From: JAFGOM01 sp964605795 | Lineage (GTDB): Archaea; Halobacteriota; Methanomicrobia; Methanomicrobiales; Methanospirillaceae | Assembly: GCA_964605795.1 (NCBI GenBank) | Contig: CAZSDZ010000033.1 | Span: 1 to 32,933 of the forward strand | Reading direction: 5' to 3' | Length of the DNA: 32,933 nucleotides | Shown: in pieces, positions 30,652 through 32,933 of the stretch | How positions within the stretch are numbered: position 1 is the first letter of the stretch | Layout: every line of letters starts with the position of its first letter | Notes under the pieces: generated by a model | Databases searched by the model: none | Told to the model about the DNA's origin: nothing | Seen by the model: the letters and a program-made list of their open reading frames with translations, nothing else | Made by a program: the position numbers and the translations under genes

Positions 30652-32847
30652 ATGAGCAGAGGGAAGAAGACTGTCGAGAGGGTAACGCAACTGATGAACA
30701 AACCGGAATCTATCCGGAACATTGGTATTGTTGCTCATATTGACCACGGAAAAACCACCCTGTCAGATAATCTTCTGGCAGGTGCTGGTATCATCAGTGA
30801 TGAACTGGCAGGAAAAGCCTGTTGGATGGACTCTGATGAGGAGGAACAGGCACGTGGAATTACCATTGATTCATCCAATGTCTCAATGGTTCATGAGTAT
30901 GAGGGAACTGAATTCCTCATTAACATGATTGATACGCCCGGTCACGTGGACTTTGGTGGAGACGTCACACGAGCTATGCGTGCGGTTGACGGGGCTGTTG
31001 TTCTCGTCGATGCCGTTGAAGGGACGATGCCCCAGACTGAGACGGTTCTTCGGCAGGCTCTCAAGGAACGGGTAAAGCCGATTCTTTTCATCAACAAGGT
31101 CGACCGGCTTATCAACGAACTCCAGGTTGATGAGATGGAGATGCAGATCCGGCTCGGGCGGGTTATCGATAAGGTTAATAACCTGATCAAAGGCATGAAC
31201 GAAGAGATGTACAACGCCGGGTGGAAACTCGATGCTGCCAACGGAACGGTAGCATTTGGTTCTGCATTATACAACTGGGCAATCTCCGTTCCTTTCATGA
31301 AGAAGAGTGGGATCTCATTTAAGGATGTCTATGATTACTGCAAGGCGAATGACATGAAAGCCCTTGCAAAAAAGAGCCCTCTGTGTGATGTTCTCCTTGA
31401 TATGGTCGTCAAGTTCCTGCCCCATCCAGTTGATGCACAAAAACGCCGTGTCAAGGCGATCTGGCACGGAGACTATGAAAGCCCTGAAGGAAAAGGGATG
31501 CTTGAATGTGACCCTACAGGACCAATCTGCCTGATGGTTACTGATATCTCATTTGATCCACATGCAGGAGAAGTTGCAACCGGCAGGCTCTTTTCAGGCA
31601 AACTAAAACGGGGTGAAGAGGTTTATATCATGGGGACTGCCAAGCGCGTAAACCGGCTACAGCAGGTTGGTATCTTCATGGGCCCCACACGAGTGGAGGT
31701 CGAGGAACTCTATGCAGGCAATATCGCAGCGGTAACCGGATTAAAAGATGCAATTGTCGGTTCAACGGTCACAAACCTGATGGATATGACTCCGTTCGAA
31801 TCACTGGAACATTATAGTGAGCCGGTTGTAACCGTAGCTGTTGAAGCAAAGAACATGAAGGATCTCCCCAAGCTGGTAGAGGTATTACGACAGGTTGCAA
31901 AGGAAGATCCAACCCTGAAAGTGACCATTAACGAGGAGACCGGAGAGCACCTTATCAGTGGGATGGGTGAACTTCACCTTGAGATTATTTCCGGTCGTAT
32001 CAGGCGTGACAAGCATGTCGAGATCGTCACATCAGAACCTATTGTCGTATACCGTGAGACGATAACCGGTTCAACCCAGAAACCGGTGGAAGGGAAATCG
32101 CCAAACAGGCATAACCGGTTTTACTTTGAACTCGAACCCCTGCCTGACAATATTGTCCAGATGATTAAGGATCATGAGGTCTCGATGAATCATCAGGCAC
32201 TCGAACGCAGGGATATCCTTGTCGCCGCAGGTATGGACAAGGATGAGGCAAAGAGTGTTAAGGATATCCATGGGACTAATATGTTTATCGATATGACCAA
32301 GGGTATCCAGTACCTCAATGAGACGATGGAGCTTGTCATCGATGGTATCCACGAAGCACTGGACGGCGGTCCGCTTGCTGATGAACCGGTACAAAATATT
32401 AAAATCCGGCTTGTTGATGTAAAACTCCATGAAGATGCGATTCACCGTGGCCCAGCCCAGGTTATTCCCGCGGTCAGGAGCGCTATTAAGGGAGGCATTC
32501 TCCTTGCCGGGGATTCTCTTCTTGAACCGATCCAGAAGTTGCAGATTACGGTTCCCCAGGACCACATGGGGAGTGCCACCTCCCAGATCCAGGGACGCCG
32601 GGGGCAGGTCTATGATATGCAGAGTGAAGGAGATACCGTGACCGTTATCGGGAAAACACCGGTCGCCGAACTCTTTGGATTTGCCGGAGATGTCAGGTCG
32701 GCAACCGAGGGACGTGCCATGTGGAGTACCGAGTTTGCCGGTTTTGAACTGGTACCCAACAACCTCGTAAAGGAAGTCGTGAGAGAGATCCGGAAACGTA
32801 AGGGTCTGAAAGAAGAGATGCCAAAACCCGAAGATTACCTCTCATAA
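30652..32847 (+). CDS. fusA: Translation elongation factor aEF-2
   Basis: GTPase driving ribosomal translocation. The G domain has AHIDHGKTT (28-36), RGITIDSSNVS (switch I region), DTPGHVDF and NKVDRL. The later domains include EHLISGMGELHLEII and, in domain IV, DAIHRGPAQ, where H598 is the site converted to diphthamide. The 731 residues are full length for archaea. GGTG upstream of the ATG is the ribosome-binding signal. In other archaea tuf and rps10 follow; here an oligo-T tract comes first and the window ends. Confidence 0.98.
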   Translation: MSRGKKTVERVTQLMNKPESIRNIGIVAHIDHGKTTLSDNLLAGAGIISDELAGKACWMDSDEEEQARGITIDSSNVSMVHEYEGTEFLINMIDTPGHVDFGGDVTRAMRAVDGAVVLVDAVEGTMPQTETVLRQALKERVKPILFINKVDRLINELQVDEMEMQIRLGRVIDKVNNLIKGMNEEMYNAGWKLDAANGTVAFGSALYNWAISVPFMKKSGISFKDVYDYCKANDMKALAKKSPLCDVLLDMVVKFLPHPVDAQKRRVKAIWHGDYESPEGKGMLECDPTGPICLMVTDISFDPHAGEVATGRLFSGKLKRGEEVYIMGTAKRVNRLQQVGIFMGPTRVEVEELYAGNIAAVTGLKDAIVGSTVTNLMDMTPFESLEHYSEPVVTVAVEAKNMKDLPKLVEVLRQVAKEDPTLKVTINEETGEHLISGMGELHLEIISGRIRRDKHVEIVTSEPIVVYRETITGSTQKPVEGKSPNRHNRFYFELEPLPDNIVQMIKDHEVSMNHQALERRDILVAAGMDKDEAKSVKDIHGTNMFIDMTKGIQYLNETMELVIDGIHEALDGGPLADEPVQNIKIRLVDVKLHEDAIHRGPAQVIPAVRSAIKGGILLAGDSLLEPIQKLQITVPQDHMGSATSQIQGRRGQVYDMQSEGDTVTVIGKTPVAELFGFAGDVRSATEGRAMWSTEFAGFELVPNNLVKEVVREIRKRKGLKEEMPKPEDYLS

Positions 32848-32875
32848 TTCCCCTTGTCATCTCTCTTTTTTTCGG
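32848..32875 (+). terminator. Oligo-T termination tract after fusA
   Basis: The 25 bases after the stop are pyrimidine-rich and contain seven T residues in a row (32866-32872). Archaeal RNA polymerase commonly stops at such tracts. There is no strong hairpin. Confidence 0.45.
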
Positions 32876-32933
32876 TCTGTCTGACATCTGTCACACATGA
32901 TCGCAGACCATGAATTTCATACTTTAAATTCGC

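Noticed and set aside
1..32933. CRISPR arrays, tRNAs, rRNAs, insertion sequences or prophage genes
   Set aside because: No regularly spaced repeats, cloverleaf-like segments, transposases, integrases or phage structural genes were recognised in any region.

Overview
The window looks like chromosomal DNA of a methanogenic archaeon of the order Methanomicrobiales, most likely Methanospirillum or a close relative. The evidence is an archaeal translation set (aIF1A, uS12, uS7, aEF-2 with the diphthamide site), class I HMG-CoA reductase, an archaeal ATP-dependent DNA ligase, CbiMNQO cobalt import, FdhD, PAS and PEGA-domain proteins, TATA-box promoters and GGTGAT-type ribosome binding sites. The genus is inferred from overall gene flavour; no search was possible.

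Left part (1-9050). aIF1A is followed by a convergent OGG-type DNA glycosylase. A tight cbiM-cbiN-cbiQ-cbiO operon for cobalt uptake, needed for corrinoid-dependent methanogenesis, ends in a clear hairpin/oligo-T terminator. Its ATPase carries an extra C-terminal domain of about 135 residues. Next come a stand-alone receiver-domain protein (minus), a SPASM-type radical SAM enzyme, a YycJ-like metallo-beta-lactamase-fold hydrolase and the DNA ligase (plus).

Middle part (9118-20712). A DUF2117-like protein and a DUF1616-like membrane protein lie on the minus strand. From 10671 onward the plus strand carries a cell-surface glycan block: a sequon-rich anchored protein, a GT-C-like membrane protein, a GlcNAc-1-phosphate transferase-type enzyme, an N-acetyl sugar amidotransferase (WbpG-like) with its HisH-like and HisF-like ammonia-channelling partners, a DUF354 protein, a UDP-GlcNAc/ManNAc-type 6-dehydrogenase and a second multi-pass membrane protein. 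Together these suggest synthesis of an acetamidino-modified uronic acid for N-glycans or a related surface polymer.

Right part (20828-29599). Here are HMG-CoA reductase, an unrecognised three-gene minus-strand unit (a secreted protein plus two tandem paralogous small proteins) preceded by several short repeats, and a six-repeat PEGA surface protein divergent from an HTH/zinc-type regulator across two palindromes. FdhD follows, unusually lacking its CxxC, then an HTH-plus-three-PAS protein and an FMN-binding PNPOx-like protein. A 659-base gap rich in palindromes contains a possible remnant of a flavodoxin-like gene.

End (29600-32847). rps12-rps7-fusA form the str-type translation operon, followed by an oligo-T tract.

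The observations I consider most worth following are the tandem paralog unit with its upstream repeats, the Cys-less FdhD, the palindrome-flanked flavodoxin-like fragment, the CbiO extension and the non-canonical start of aIF1A.
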